Below, piece after piece: positions 1 through 10,228 of a stretch of 64,000 nucleotides of DNA (the stretch's first letter is position 1; every line of letters starts with the position of its first letter). This stretch comes from Eucommia ulmoides (taxonomy: Eukaryota > Streptophyta > Magnoliopsida > Garryales > Eucommiaceae): contig CM028334.1 of NCBI GenBank assembly GCA_016647705.1, positions 5,580,046 to 5,644,045 on the forward strand, given 5' to 3'. The translations under genes and the position numbers were made by a program. The notes under the pieces were generated by a model. It did not search any database. It saw only the letters and a list, made by a program, of their open reading frames with translations, and was not told the origin of the DNA.

Positions 1-444
1 CAATACTTACTATGAATATTTTTTAATAACTTTAAATTATTTTTAAAAATCAAAAGAAAAACGATTTAGATTCCTGAAAATCACAATTTGATTCTTTCCA
101 TTTTTTAGTAAACAAAGTGATCACAACAAAATAGTGCCTTCATGTGGACTTATCGCCAATGTTAAATCAAGAGGAATTTGCACCCATCAAATCTTTGTCA
201 TTTCAAATCTTGTCAATGTTAAACCGATGGGAATTAGTTCAGGTGGTTAGGAGAATTATCATATTTTCTTTTAAATTTTAATTAAAAATTTGATCTTCCT
301 AGAAAGTATTCTAAAAATAAAATTAATTCTAAATCCATTAGGTCAATATGGATAGTGCACCTTTGAGATCGCTTCAAGATATAATTAATCAAGATACACG
401 TAAATTGATCCGAAAAACATGTAATATAAGGCTTTATTTATATA
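1..444. repeat. Segmental duplication, copy A, left part
   Basis: This stretch is almost identical to 43074-43517; I see one substitution by eye. It begins at the window edge, so the duplication may extend further left. No coding region is visible. It ends exactly where the Helitron at 445 interrupts it, and the homology resumes at 6395. Confidence 0.93.
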
Positions 445-455
445 CTAGCTAATAC

Positions 456-475
456 CCCGTGCCTGAAGGCACGGG
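456..475 (-). other. Helitron 3' terminal hairpin
   Basis: An 8-bp perfect stem (CCCGTGCC/GGCACGGG) with a 4-base TGAA loop sits 11 bp from the CTAG end of the Helitron. This is the usual position of the subterminal hairpin thought to signal termination of rolling-circle transfer. Confidence 0.8.
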
Positions 476-494
476 TGTTCAATTTTTTATTTAA

Positions 495-538
<44 letters not shown>

Positions 539-1394
539 CAACCCATTGCTACAAAACTACCGCTATGCACGGGGTCTGGGGCATAAAAATAATGTTATTA
601 ATTTAATATAAAAAAAATAATACAAAAATAATGTTATTTATTAAATACACGTGATTTTTTCATTGTTAAGTTAATAGCTAATTTAATATAAAAAATATAT
701 ATATATAATTGATTAAGCAAAATAAACAATATAACCGGAAGGAAAAAAAAAAAACCAACAAAAATGTCTACAACCAATACAGAAAATACTAAGTTAAAAA
801 TACAGATTTATATATAGATATCTATATACACACAACCCAATTTCATTTTTAACAACCCAACCCAAAAACATATCTACAAAAAAAAAAATTCGCAATCCTC
901 CATCTATCAAATCACTTACTATTACTAACACCTATATGAATTTTCTCTAATTCAACTATCAATCAATCGCATCACTGCACTTTATTTTTCATAATGGTTT
1001 TCAAAAAATTTGAAAACAGATTTCCAAAACTGAACCAAACGGGACATACAATAGTAACAATACTAAATAAACTTACTTTGGAGGATCCAAAAGAGTAGCC
1101 CTCAAGGCTTCATCGCTTAAATTGCCTTAGAATTTAATCAAATGTATTCAACAGTATAACAACCAAGTGGGGACAGAAGTTCTTTTCTTATTTGAGATAA
1201 CCACTTCACATAGAACATTGAATAAGGCAGTTAAAGCTATTCAAGCTAATCACCAGAGTCAAGGTAGTTGGCTAGTAGCTTTCAAATTGCAAATAACACC
1301 ATTGGCAAAAGTTGCTCATACCTTCCAAGTTGATTTTGAATCTCCCACCTTAGCTGATCGAAGCATTTCATATAATAACCCTGGAAATGCAAAC

Positions 1395-1595
1395 AAAAAG
1401 TCGCACATGGAAACGGAAACGAAAACAGGGAACAGGGAACAGGAACAAAAAACAGAAACAGAAACAGAAACAGGGAGCAGGAACAGAAACAGAAACAGGG
1501 AACAGAAACAGGAATGGAAACAGAGACGTAAATAGAAACAGAAACAGGGAACAGGAACAAAAATAGAAATAGGGAACAGAACAGAAACAAATGCA
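1395..1595. repeat. GAAACA/GGAACA purine-rich simple repeat
   Basis: Many imperfect copies of six-base units such as GAAACA, GGAACA and GAAACG lie in a row. Open frames across it are low-complexity (ET/NR repeats on plus, FLFLF on minus) and are not credible proteins. Confidence 0.75.
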
Positions 1596-1938
1596 AATTT
1601 AACCTGATTCGAGAGCCAGTTCGAGAGCTGAGATTTAACCTGATTCTACAGTCGCTTCCCTCCCTCCTCGCTAGCTTGTCTCTCTTCCCTCTGAATCTAC
1701 AATCGAACAAAACAAATGCAAATTAAAAGAGTAAAAATATAACAACAGTATAGAAACAATTAACCAAATGAAATAAGCAACCCATTTGGCAATAGGATAA
1801 GCAAAATCCAAACCGCGGTTAGAATCGCGCCCCATCCGAAACTGGTTGCCTACTTCCGACTGGGATCAATTGAAACTTCAATCTTTGGAGGAATAAAAAC
1901 GACGTCATCCCACTTCAAAATTTAACTCTCCTGTATAA

Positions 1939-2417
1939 GGTGGCGTTCAGTTAGCGTTTCTGTTTTCATATTTCTGTGTATGTTCCAAAAAACAAAAATT
2001 GGGAACAGAAACGGTAATATAGGAACAAAGAATCTGATTATGTTATGCTCAAAGTTTTTTAGAACAAATATCTAGGAATGAAACATAATTTTTCCAAGTT
2101 TTCTCAAAACAGAAACAAAAATATAAAAAGAAACAAATTATTCCCCCATTTCTTTTTCGATTCTAATTCTCTTGAAAATAAAAGCAAAAACATTAAGGCC
2201 TATTTATTTGGTGTTTCAGCTCCCAGATTTATGTTGCCAAAAAATGGGGAACAGAAACAAAAATATGGTAACAAAAGGATATGTTCCCCTCTGTTCGCTA
2301 ATTTCATAAGAAATTTTTGGGAACGCACCATTTTTCCCCATATATCTATCCATGTTCGAAGTTTTCTGGGAACAAAAACAAAAAATACGGGAACAGGAAC
2401 ACTAAGAAAAGGCCACC
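1939..2417. mobile_element. Tourist-like MITE (about 479 bp) inside the Helitron
   Basis: The left end GGTGGCGTTCAGTTAGCG and the right end, whose reverse complement starts GGTGGCCTTTTCTTAGTG, form imperfect terminal inverted repeats. TAA flanks it on both sides (1936-1938 and 2418-2420), matching the 3-bp target preference of PIF/Harbinger MITEs. Related elements lie at 9764-10228 and 33077-33529. It has no coding capacity. Confidence 0.55.
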
Positions 2418-3183
2418 TAAAACATTGAAAGGTTGCAAAAAAATTGATACCATAATTGTAATTAAAACAACAATAATTAAGAAACCAAATGGTGAAATAG
2501 AGAAATGAACCTCGAGTTCAAATCGCAAAAAAGATTAATTCAACAGATAGGAATTAAAGAAGAAATCATTCGTAAATTAAACTGTAAACTGTAAACAAAT
2601 TAAAATATGAGTTCCCTTCAAGCTCCACCTATCATAACAGAATAGAACATAACAGAAACACTAACCATAATTAGTTGCACAAAACATTCAATTCGCAGAT
2701 TGAAGTTCAGTTTCTCATTTTCACATTTTAGCCTTCTTTAATTTAGTTTCCAACGACTTAGAACACTGTTGAAGATGGGGGATGCTGTCGAATGTTGAAG
2801 ATGGAGAGAGAAGTCAGGGGCGGCGAGGAACCTCACTAAAGAGAAACGCAAAAGAAGAACACAATGAAAACAGAAACACTAATCTGGGGGCAAAAGAGAA
2901 GAATGGGGGTCGAAACATACCTGAAAAATTAGCTATCACCGATTCCAATTCGATGGTATATCCTCAAAAAGTTCAGTAAAATTAAGCATGAATTTAATCA
3001 AATTCAGTCACAATTAAACAAAACTGAAATGAAAAACCATCAAATTGAAGAAAACCCTAGATCGTCCAATTACCTGTCGCCAACTGAAGAAATCGTCCAA
3101 TTAGCTATCACCGATTCCATCTCCGTGATTAGCAAACCTAAAAACCAAGCCGCTCCATCACTGAAAACAATAACAAAAACAGT

Positions 3184-3935
3184 AAACAGAAATGGGAACA
3201 GAAACAGAAACAGTAAATGGGAACAGAAACAGAAACAGTAAACAAAAAAACAAAAAAACAGAAATGGGAACAGAAACAGTAAACAAAAAACAAAAACAGA
3301 AACCAAATGCTACCTTGGTTTTTTTTTCGGATCAATCTTTTATGATTCATAAACAGAAACCAAATGCGACGTTACTTTTTTAGTTTGATATTTTAGGACT
3401 GAAACAGAAATGGGAACAGAAACAGTAAAGAAACAGAAACAGAAATGGGAACAGAAACAGTAAACAAAAAAACAAAAAAACAGAAATGGGAACAGAAACA
3501 GTAAACAAAAAACAGAAACAAAAACAGAAACCAAATGCTACCTTGGTTTTTTTTTTCGGATCAATCTTTTACGATTTATAAACAGAAACAGAAACCAAAT
3601 GCGACGTTACTTTTTTAGTTTGATATTTTAGGACTGAAACAGAAATGGGAACAGAAACAGAAATAGGAACAGAAACAGTAAACAAAAAAACAGAAATGGG
3701 AACAGAAACAGTAAACAAAAAACAAAAACAAAAACAGAAACCAAATGCTACCTTGATTTTTTTTTTTTCGGATCAATCTTTTACGATTCATAAACAGAAA
3801 CAGAAACAAAAACAAAAACCAAATGCGACGTTACTTTTTTAGTTTGATATTTTAGGACTGAAACAGAAATGGGAACAGAAACAGTAAAGAAACAGAAACA
3901 GAAATGGGTACAGAAATAGTAAACAAAAACAGTTT
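3184..3935. repeat. Tandem repeat array, unit about 225-235 bp
   Basis: At least three units repeat here. Each combines GAAACAGAAATGGGAACAG runs, the phrase ACCAAATGCTACCTTG, a T-run followed by CGGATCAATC, and ends near TTTAGGACTG. The GGACTG marks fall at 3396, 3631 and 3855, giving spacings of 235 and 224 bp. It lies inside the Helitron. Frames across it are low-complexity and not coding. Confidence 0.85.
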
Positions 3936-4510
3936 AGGGTATTTTAGGGTTTCTGTCATTTATGGTTATATGCTAGTGTATCAAAAATCATTGCAATTAT
4001 ATTAGATTTAATTATTAATGGACTGTTTCTGGTTAACTACTTCTGGACAACTGTTCCCAACCATTCCTTCCCAACCAAAAATATAATTAAATCTAAAACA
4101 TATAGATTGAAACATATACACTGAATAAAAAAAAATAAACAAACACTATCAAATTAGTGAGAAGATTGAAATTAGGGTTGAACTTACCGAAATTAGAATT
4201 GAGGTTCAACATACCTGAAATTTCGGAGAAATAGAGCGTGAGAATTTGCTAAAACCGAAGCTACCTGTTCGAGCATTAACAAAAACACATTAGGGGAGAT
4301 AATTGATCTTGTTAAATAAACATTAAACGAATGCCATCGAAGCTCATTAAGAAACAGTAAACTAACGCCATTTAAGCTCACTAAATAAACAGTAAATGAA
4401 CGCCATCGAAGCAGAAGCAGATAAACTAAACGAACAGATAGTCAAGAAAACGTGAATTTTGTTCATCGGAAAAAGCAGAAGAAAATGAAAGGATAAGGAA
4501 TATATACTTA

Positions 4511-4862
4511 TTGTGTGTTTGTAGTGAAAAGGGCGATGGCAGTGGTGGCGGTGTGGAGAGGCGTTTGCGGTGGTAGCTGCACGACGCTGGTCGAAGAAAT
4601 AAAAATAACAATTTTAAAACCCAAAAAATAAAACTAAATGACAAATATTCATTCCAAGATGGAATGATTTCAATTAATGCACGGAATTGTGTGTTTGTAG
4701 TGAAAAGGGCGATGGCAGTGGTGGCGGTGTGGAGAGGCGTTTGCGGTGGTAGCTGCACGACGCTGGTCGAAGAAATAAAAATAACAATTTTAAAACCCAA
4801 AAAATAAAACTAAATGACAAATATTCATTCCAAGATGGAATGATTTCAATTAATGCACGGAA
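4511..4862. repeat. Direct tandem duplication, 176-bp unit x2
   Basis: A 176-bp unit beginning TTGTGTGTTTGTAGTG occurs at 4511 and again at 4687, essentially identical. The partial start of a further unit follows at 4863. The near-identity implies a recent local duplication within the Helitron. Confidence 0.88.
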
Positions 4863-5144
4863 TGATTTCATCACAATTTCAAGAAATTGTAAAGAGAATT
4901 GAGATAGACTTACTGCCGAAGCTCTTATTCCTTGGTGGCAGCTTCTGTCGGATCTCCACTGAAAGTAACAACATGCATGGGCAGTAGTAAATTGCTTGGA
5001 TCTTAACATTCCAAACCGAAACAATAAATTAATCACATAAAAAACGAAATAAACAAATTACAAACCCAAAAGCTGAAAAATTAGGAAACGATTTGTGAAG
5101 GTTTGAGCAAAAAAAACTAAAAAATTTAAAAAATAAAAAATAAA

Positions 5145-5412
5145 AGAAGCAATCCGTCATCTGATATTACAATTTCTCAGTGGAATTTCACTCTTAGAAA
5201 TGAAGAAGAAGAAGCAAAAATATGTGGCATGAAAAAAGAAGCTATCTGAGGGTTTCCAGTGGGTGGTTTCCAAAAATGAAAAGCTATCTTAGAAATGAAA
5301 GAAGCAATCCGTCATCTGATATTACAATTTCTCAGTGGAAAATTCAATGTTATCATACACATGGAAGAAACTCAAGAATGTTATCATACACATGGAAGAA
5401 ACTCAAGAAATA
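5145..5412. repeat. Short local duplications
   Basis: A block around AAGCAATCCGTCATCTG occurs at about 5148 and again at about 5302. A roughly 33-bp unit containing CATACACATGGAAG is repeated back to back near 5347-5412. No gene is evident. Confidence 0.7.
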
Positions 5413-5454
5413 GGGATTTGATTTCACTTGAACTACATGTAGATCTACAATTAG

Positions 5455-6185
5455 ATCGATGATGGTGGATGGCTGCTATGTGGGATAGTGTAGGGGGACG
5501 GCCAGATCTGGGCAATTCAAACCCAAATATGGAAAATCGAATGCGGATCTGGCCAAATCGTGGCTGTGATGGTGGAAGAGAGCGTGGGTGTTGGTGGTGG
5601 TGGAAGTGGTTTGGGTTCGTGGTCTTGGGTGAGAAGGCCTTCAAGGGTTGTTGGTTCAGCTTCTGATAGAGCGAGAGAGAGATAGACAGATGCGATTGAG
5701 AGAGAGGGTCGTGCATCGATTGAGAGAGCGAGGGAGCAAAGAGTACCTGGCGATGAACGGCGACGGTGGTTGCTTCAGGTCCGACATCCTGAGCGTCGGA
5801 GTCGACGCAATCGTCGAAAAGTCTCCAACCTAGATGGCGAGATACGGATGGCGCAGTAATTGCTGTGATGGCAGCGGCAGCGGCAGCGGCGGCGTCTTGC
5901 AAAATGAAAGGGAGAGAGCGAGAGACACAGGAGAAGCGAAGTGGGGAGGGGGGAGGGATGAGAGAGACGTACCTGCACGACAGCGAGAACGACGGCGATG
6001 GATTGGGTGGAGTCGAGAGCGACGGAGACGGAGACGGGGACGGCGATGGCGATGGCGGTGGCGATGGCAGTGGCGGTGGCGACGTCGGAGGTGGTAGAGA
6101 GAGAGAGAGAGAGGAAGAGGGCTGGGGAAGAGAGTGAGTCTCGGAGGAGGAAGAGGGCTGGGGAAGAGAGTGCGTCTTGCGGTCT
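5455..6185. repeat. GC-rich block shared with the second Helitron, with GGCGAT minisatellite
   Basis: The start of the block (5455-5560) is clearly related to 17570-17680. The phrase GATTGAGAGAGAGGGTC at 5694 recurs at 18212. Between 6030 and 6095 there is a run of GGCGAT/GGCGGT hexamers. Frames through it give G/D/R-rich or A-rich repeats in several frames at once, which argues against a real protein. It may derive from a captured plant gene or UTR that I cannot identify. Confidence 0.6.
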
Positions 6186-6857
6186 TGGAGTTCATGAAGT
6201 AAATGCAGACACTGTTGATCACTGTTGATGATAGTAAGTATTAAAAAGTATGGTTGATGGTAAGTGTTGAATGTTGTATATTATAGATATATATTGTATA
6301 TAAATGTTGTATATATCAAAAGACATCCAACGGTTACGATTATCCAGAGACATCGGACGGCTGTGAATGTAAATGAGCTGATTTATTATATAGATATATA
6401 TAACACAAGTAACCCATTATAAACATGATGTGACTACTGATGTGACCTAGAAAACTTTAGTGGTATCCATAAAATAGTTTGTTTGTTTTTTCACTAATTT
6501 TAAAATTATTTTGGCATTTGGTAAAGTTTTACCACGTTTTTTTCAAAATTAAAAAAATTAATTGGGCAAATAAATATTTTTACTAAAAAATAAAAACAAA
6601 AAATTGAAAATTATCTTAATATTATCCTTATAAATGATTTTTCAATATAGGAAATTAAAATTATATATTAATCCAATGGGAAGAGTCTCCTTACGACAAA
6701 GTTTACAAACTAGCAATTTAGCCTGCAAGGCCCAATAGGCCACTTTACAAACAGACACCAAAAACTCAGAAGGAGCATTACAAGCGGTCCAAAATAATAC
6801 AAAAAGCGCATTAAAAATAGACCAGGATAGCTCCAACACCGAATCTTTTCAAATAAT

Positions 6858-7139
6858 GTGTTTTGGGAGGCTCTCCACTTCACATGTTGTTGCTTCCGAT
6901 CTGTTGGATTGTCTCCAAAAATTATGAAGTTCTTAATCAGAAGATTTGAATTATTAGGATCTTTTAATCACTTGCCCTCTATGGTCCCCCTAGCTGGTTC
7001 CTGTATTTTTAAAACACCCCAAAATCCATCTCATAATACTACCGAATTTGATATTAGTAGTTCCAAATCTTGTACTCCAAAACATTGCAAAATTAATCAA
7101 TTGTTTCTGTATCCTCTGTTTCGTTCGACTTTTTGTTAA
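6858..7139 (+). CDS. Small conserved frame, 93 aa, copy A (hypothetical)
   Basis: A 93-codon frame beginning MFWEALHFTCCCF. I do not recognise the protein: there is no domain, signal peptide or membrane segment, though it is rich in Ser, Pro, Phe and Cys. The same frame is intact in copy B (43981-44262) with one substitution (Thr in A, Ala in B). That could reflect constraint or simply low divergence here. No promoter or intron signal is evident. It could be an exon fragment or chance, and I regard it as doubtful. Confidence 0.2.
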   Translation: MFWEALHFTCCCFRSVGLSPKIMKFLIRRFELLGSFNHLPSMVPLAGSCIFKTPQNPSHNTTEFDISSSKSCTPKHCKINQLFLYPLFRSTFC

Positions 7140-9099
7140 TGCTGATGAAAATAACACAGGTGTTCAAAGTACAATTCGATCTAATTATAGTAGTGCAAAA
7201 TATAATTAACCCCTTTTTTTAAATTTCTTAAAAAAATAAAAAAATAAAAATTGCGCTTGTTTAGGATATCCTCTTGGATGGTGCCTATTTATTGTGGCCG
7301 TTTGGGTACTCCACCAAGTCTATTAAAAAAATTAAAATGGGCATGACATGCACGCAATAATATATATTTTCTTATGAAGGTAAGACATTCAATATTAATT
7401 CACAGCATGGGTTTGATTATAGAAGTGGTAACAACGATAATGAAAAAAAAAAAAAAAAAAGAAGGCCAAAAATTTTGATTTACAATCACAAAATTAATTT
7501 TAATTTGTTATCAAAATAAAAATTATTTTTAGAATTTAGTCAAACAAATTATGTCCCTTACAAAATTATATTAAGATTTAGGATTTTATTTTTTTTTTAA
7601 ATATTTTCTAATTGCAAACCAAACAATAATTTTAATGTTGTAAGGCTTAGTTCGGCCCCTTTGTTTTTTTTGGGTAATTCGACTTCTGAAAAGGTGAAGT
7701 CTAGATAACTGTGTTTGGTAATCAATTCTTTTAGAAAAATTACAGTTGAGTTTGTGTTTTAAAAGTCAAAAGATTTTTTTTAACTGACGAAATTTTGTAT
7801 GACAAAATTACTCTAATTTTTATTTTAAATGATATTTTTTTTATTTAATGATATTTTATTTTTTATTTGCAAGATGTAAGATATTTAAATTTTTATTTTA
7901 TTTTCAACAAAATCTAGCATGTTAGGCGTTACGACGATATACGAGAGGAATAGAGAAAGACTCGTGATTGGCACCTCCTCCTTAGCTCAACAATTGTGCT
8001 CTAGCTAAAGGAGCGTTCGTTTTGAGCCAGGATAAAACTCTGGGAGATAGTCCACTGTAGTTCAGCGAGCAAGAGGACTCGTCTCAGAGAATCCTCGATC
8101 AGTTAGAAGGGTAGATTATAGCTATGAAGGGCTCAGCTAGATGACTTTGATCAGGAACTGGATGCAAAAACGAGCAAACTAGGTTGTGAGGGAGGGAAGA
8201 AACTGATTTCATGGAACTACTATCAAGATTCTTCAGACCATCTTTCCTATTTTAAATTATGAAATTTTATAGAGAAAAAATTTCAAATGCTCATGCATAT
8301 ATATATATATTAACAGTTAATTTTTGACAAATTTACTAAACAAGTGAGAGCTTCTTTTTAAATGTTCCTTTTACCATCTCATTTTGTTGTTTCCTTAGTG
8401 CTTTGCCCTTTTTACGTCCATTTAATAAAACAAACTAGAATAATAAAAATAAAGAAGGAAAGTTTATGAGTAATTAAAGGTGGTTTTGTTGGTAATAGGG
8501 TTTATTTGCCTTTTTAACCCCCTATATTATATCTCCATCTCACTTTGCTCCTTAAATTACAGATAATTTGTCATTAATTAGTCACCTAAACATATACATG
8601 CATGCTTTCCTATATAATTCAAGCAACCAGACTAAATAATTATATGCGTTATAAATAAAGACATTTTTTTAAATGTATTTTTTATTAACGACTTGGATTA
8701 ATTTGAGGGGAATAAATGGTTTGGATGAGTTGATAAAATATTTTAAAAAAAAAAAATCTCACCTAAAAATTTCGCACCCTCACTTACAAAGCAAAGTTTG
8801 AGTTTAATTACATTTTATATCTTTTAAATTTTGTATACATATTTTTTTACTTATTTTTTTTTTATTATTATTTTTTAACATTTATAAATTTAAAAATCGA
8901 TATAGCATCTTATTTTATTAATAAATCATGATTTTTTTTTAATGTCTTTTCATTAATGACTTGGATTAATTTGAAGAGAATGAATGATTGTGATGAGTCA
9001 ATAAAATATTTAAAAAGAAAAGTTTCCGTATAAAAATTTCACAACGCCACTTACAAAACGGTTGACTCTAATTACATTTTATACCTTTTAAATTTTTTT

Positions 9100-9365
9100 A
9101 TATAAATTTCTCTCTCTAAAATTTCAAGTAACTTTTCCTCTCTCTCCAAAATTTACAAACAAATAAATTTGTCTCTCTAAAATTTCGAGTAAATTTTCCC
9201 CCCTCTTAAATTCACAAACACAAAAATTTCTCTCTCTAAAATTACAGGTGACCTCCCCACTCTCTCTCTCTAAAATTACAAGTAAATGCCTCTCTCTCTC
9301 TCTCTAAAATTTACAAATAAAAACATCTTTCTCTCTCTAGATTAAAATTACAAGTAAATCTCTTT
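9100..9365. repeat. CTCTCTAAAATTACAAG tandem-like repeats, copy A
   Basis: About six imperfect units of 35-60 bp each combine a CT run with AAAATTTACAAA or AAAATTACAAGTAAA. The counterpart in copy B is at 46140-46400. Confidence 0.75.
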
Positions 9366-9481
9366 CTCATCTCGTGCTTTGATTCCTAATGGAACATCCT
9401 TGTAAGATAATTTTGTGTTAAAAATATTGTAAAATGCACGCCAAAGTCACGAGGCAAGCAATTCGTAGAGCCAAGCACATG

Positions 9482-9516
<35 letters not shown>

Positions 9517-9532
9517 CACATATATATATGTA
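9482..9532. repeat. (CT)n-(TA)n compound microsatellite
   Basis: A CT run passes directly into TA/CATA repeats. The copy B counterpart (46525-46615) has a different length and an interrupted structure. Confidence 0.85.
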
Positions 9533-9763
9533 TATTCATCTCTCTATTGTGTATATATTCATGGCAATTAATTAATCCAAATGATATTCTTCTCCAGCAA
9601 ATTAATTAAAGCCGGCCTGTTGTCACGCGACATCACGTGATCCTTTCTAACTAACCCTTCTCTTTGGACAACCTTATATCATGAGATCTACCCAAATTAT
9701 AATATTGCTTAAATTACACAAATGTACCCAAAGTTTTTAGCTTAATCCAAACTAATCCCCTAA

Positions 9764-10228
9764 GGTCCCGTTTGGTTACTGTTTCCATTCCCTGATTTCT
9801 GTTCTCGCTCCCAAAATTTTGGGATTAATGTATAGAAACGTGTTCGGTAAGCACGTTTTTGTTCATAAAATTTTGGAACTAATTTTAAAGTAATTTATGA
9901 ATTCCTTAAAAATCTGAGAAATTAAAAAATGTTATTCTTATTCACTCTCACAAAACTATTCTCATTGCCACTCACGCGGCCACCACCACTCTCCATCTAG
10001 CACCACAACGCCGGTCACCATACATTTAAAGGAAAAAAAAAAAGAACAATTGTTATAACCAAACATGATTCTTGTTTCTGTTCTCATAAATTAATAAAAA
10101 CAATTTCAGGGCAATGATCGTTACCGAACATGTATTTATTCCCGAAATACTCCTAAACATAAACAATTCCTATCCCAATTTATTAGAAGTAGAAACAGAA
10201 AAACAGAAAGACTAACCAAACGAAGAAC
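9764..10228. mobile_element. Tourist-like MITE, 465 bp
   Basis: The left end is GGTCCCGTTTGGTTACTG, and the reverse complement of the right end is GTTCTTCGTTTGGTTAGTC, giving imperfect terminal inverted repeats. TAA flanks both ends (9761-9763 and 10229-10231). It has no open frame of note. It is the same family as 33077-33529 (opposite orientation) and resembles 1939-2417. Confidence 0.68.

Larger units (their letters stand above)
445..6394 (-). mobile_element. Non-autonomous Helitron, 5950 bp, minus strand
   Basis: Read on the minus strand the element starts with TCTATATAATAAATC next to a host A and ends with CTAG next to a host T. A perfect 8-bp stem with a TGAA loop lies just inside the 3' end (456-475 on the plus strand). 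These are the hallmarks of plant Helitrons. Copy B of the duplication has the exact unoccupied site at 43517/43518: joining bases 1-444 to 6395 onward reproduces B with no base gained or lost and no target duplication. No Rep/helicase reading frame is visible, so it would depend on enzymes supplied elsewhere. The interior holds a small MITE, purine-rich satellites and GC-rich repeats. Part of its 5' region is shared with the second Helitron at 15685-18981. Confidence 0.88.
6395..9695. repeat. Segmental duplication, copy A, middle part
   Basis: This stretch is colinear with 43518-46762. Divergence rises rightward and many differences are C-to-T or G-to-A changes at former CG sites (for example near 7925-7960). 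A segment of about 190 bp (roughly 8339-8527) is absent in copy B. Apart from the small frame at 6858 it holds AT-rich sequence, CT-rich repeats and microsatellites. Confidence 0.92.

Noticed and set aside
3070-3842. Multiple frames of 60-78 codons on both strands
   Set aside because: They are products of the tandem GAAACAG array, giving FLFLF or NRNRN low-complexity peptides.
5384-6222. Several long overlapping frames on both strands (up to 172 codons)
   Set aside because: They come from GC-rich hexamer repeats. All frames are open at once and translate to Arg/His, Ala or Gly/Asp runs without any domain.
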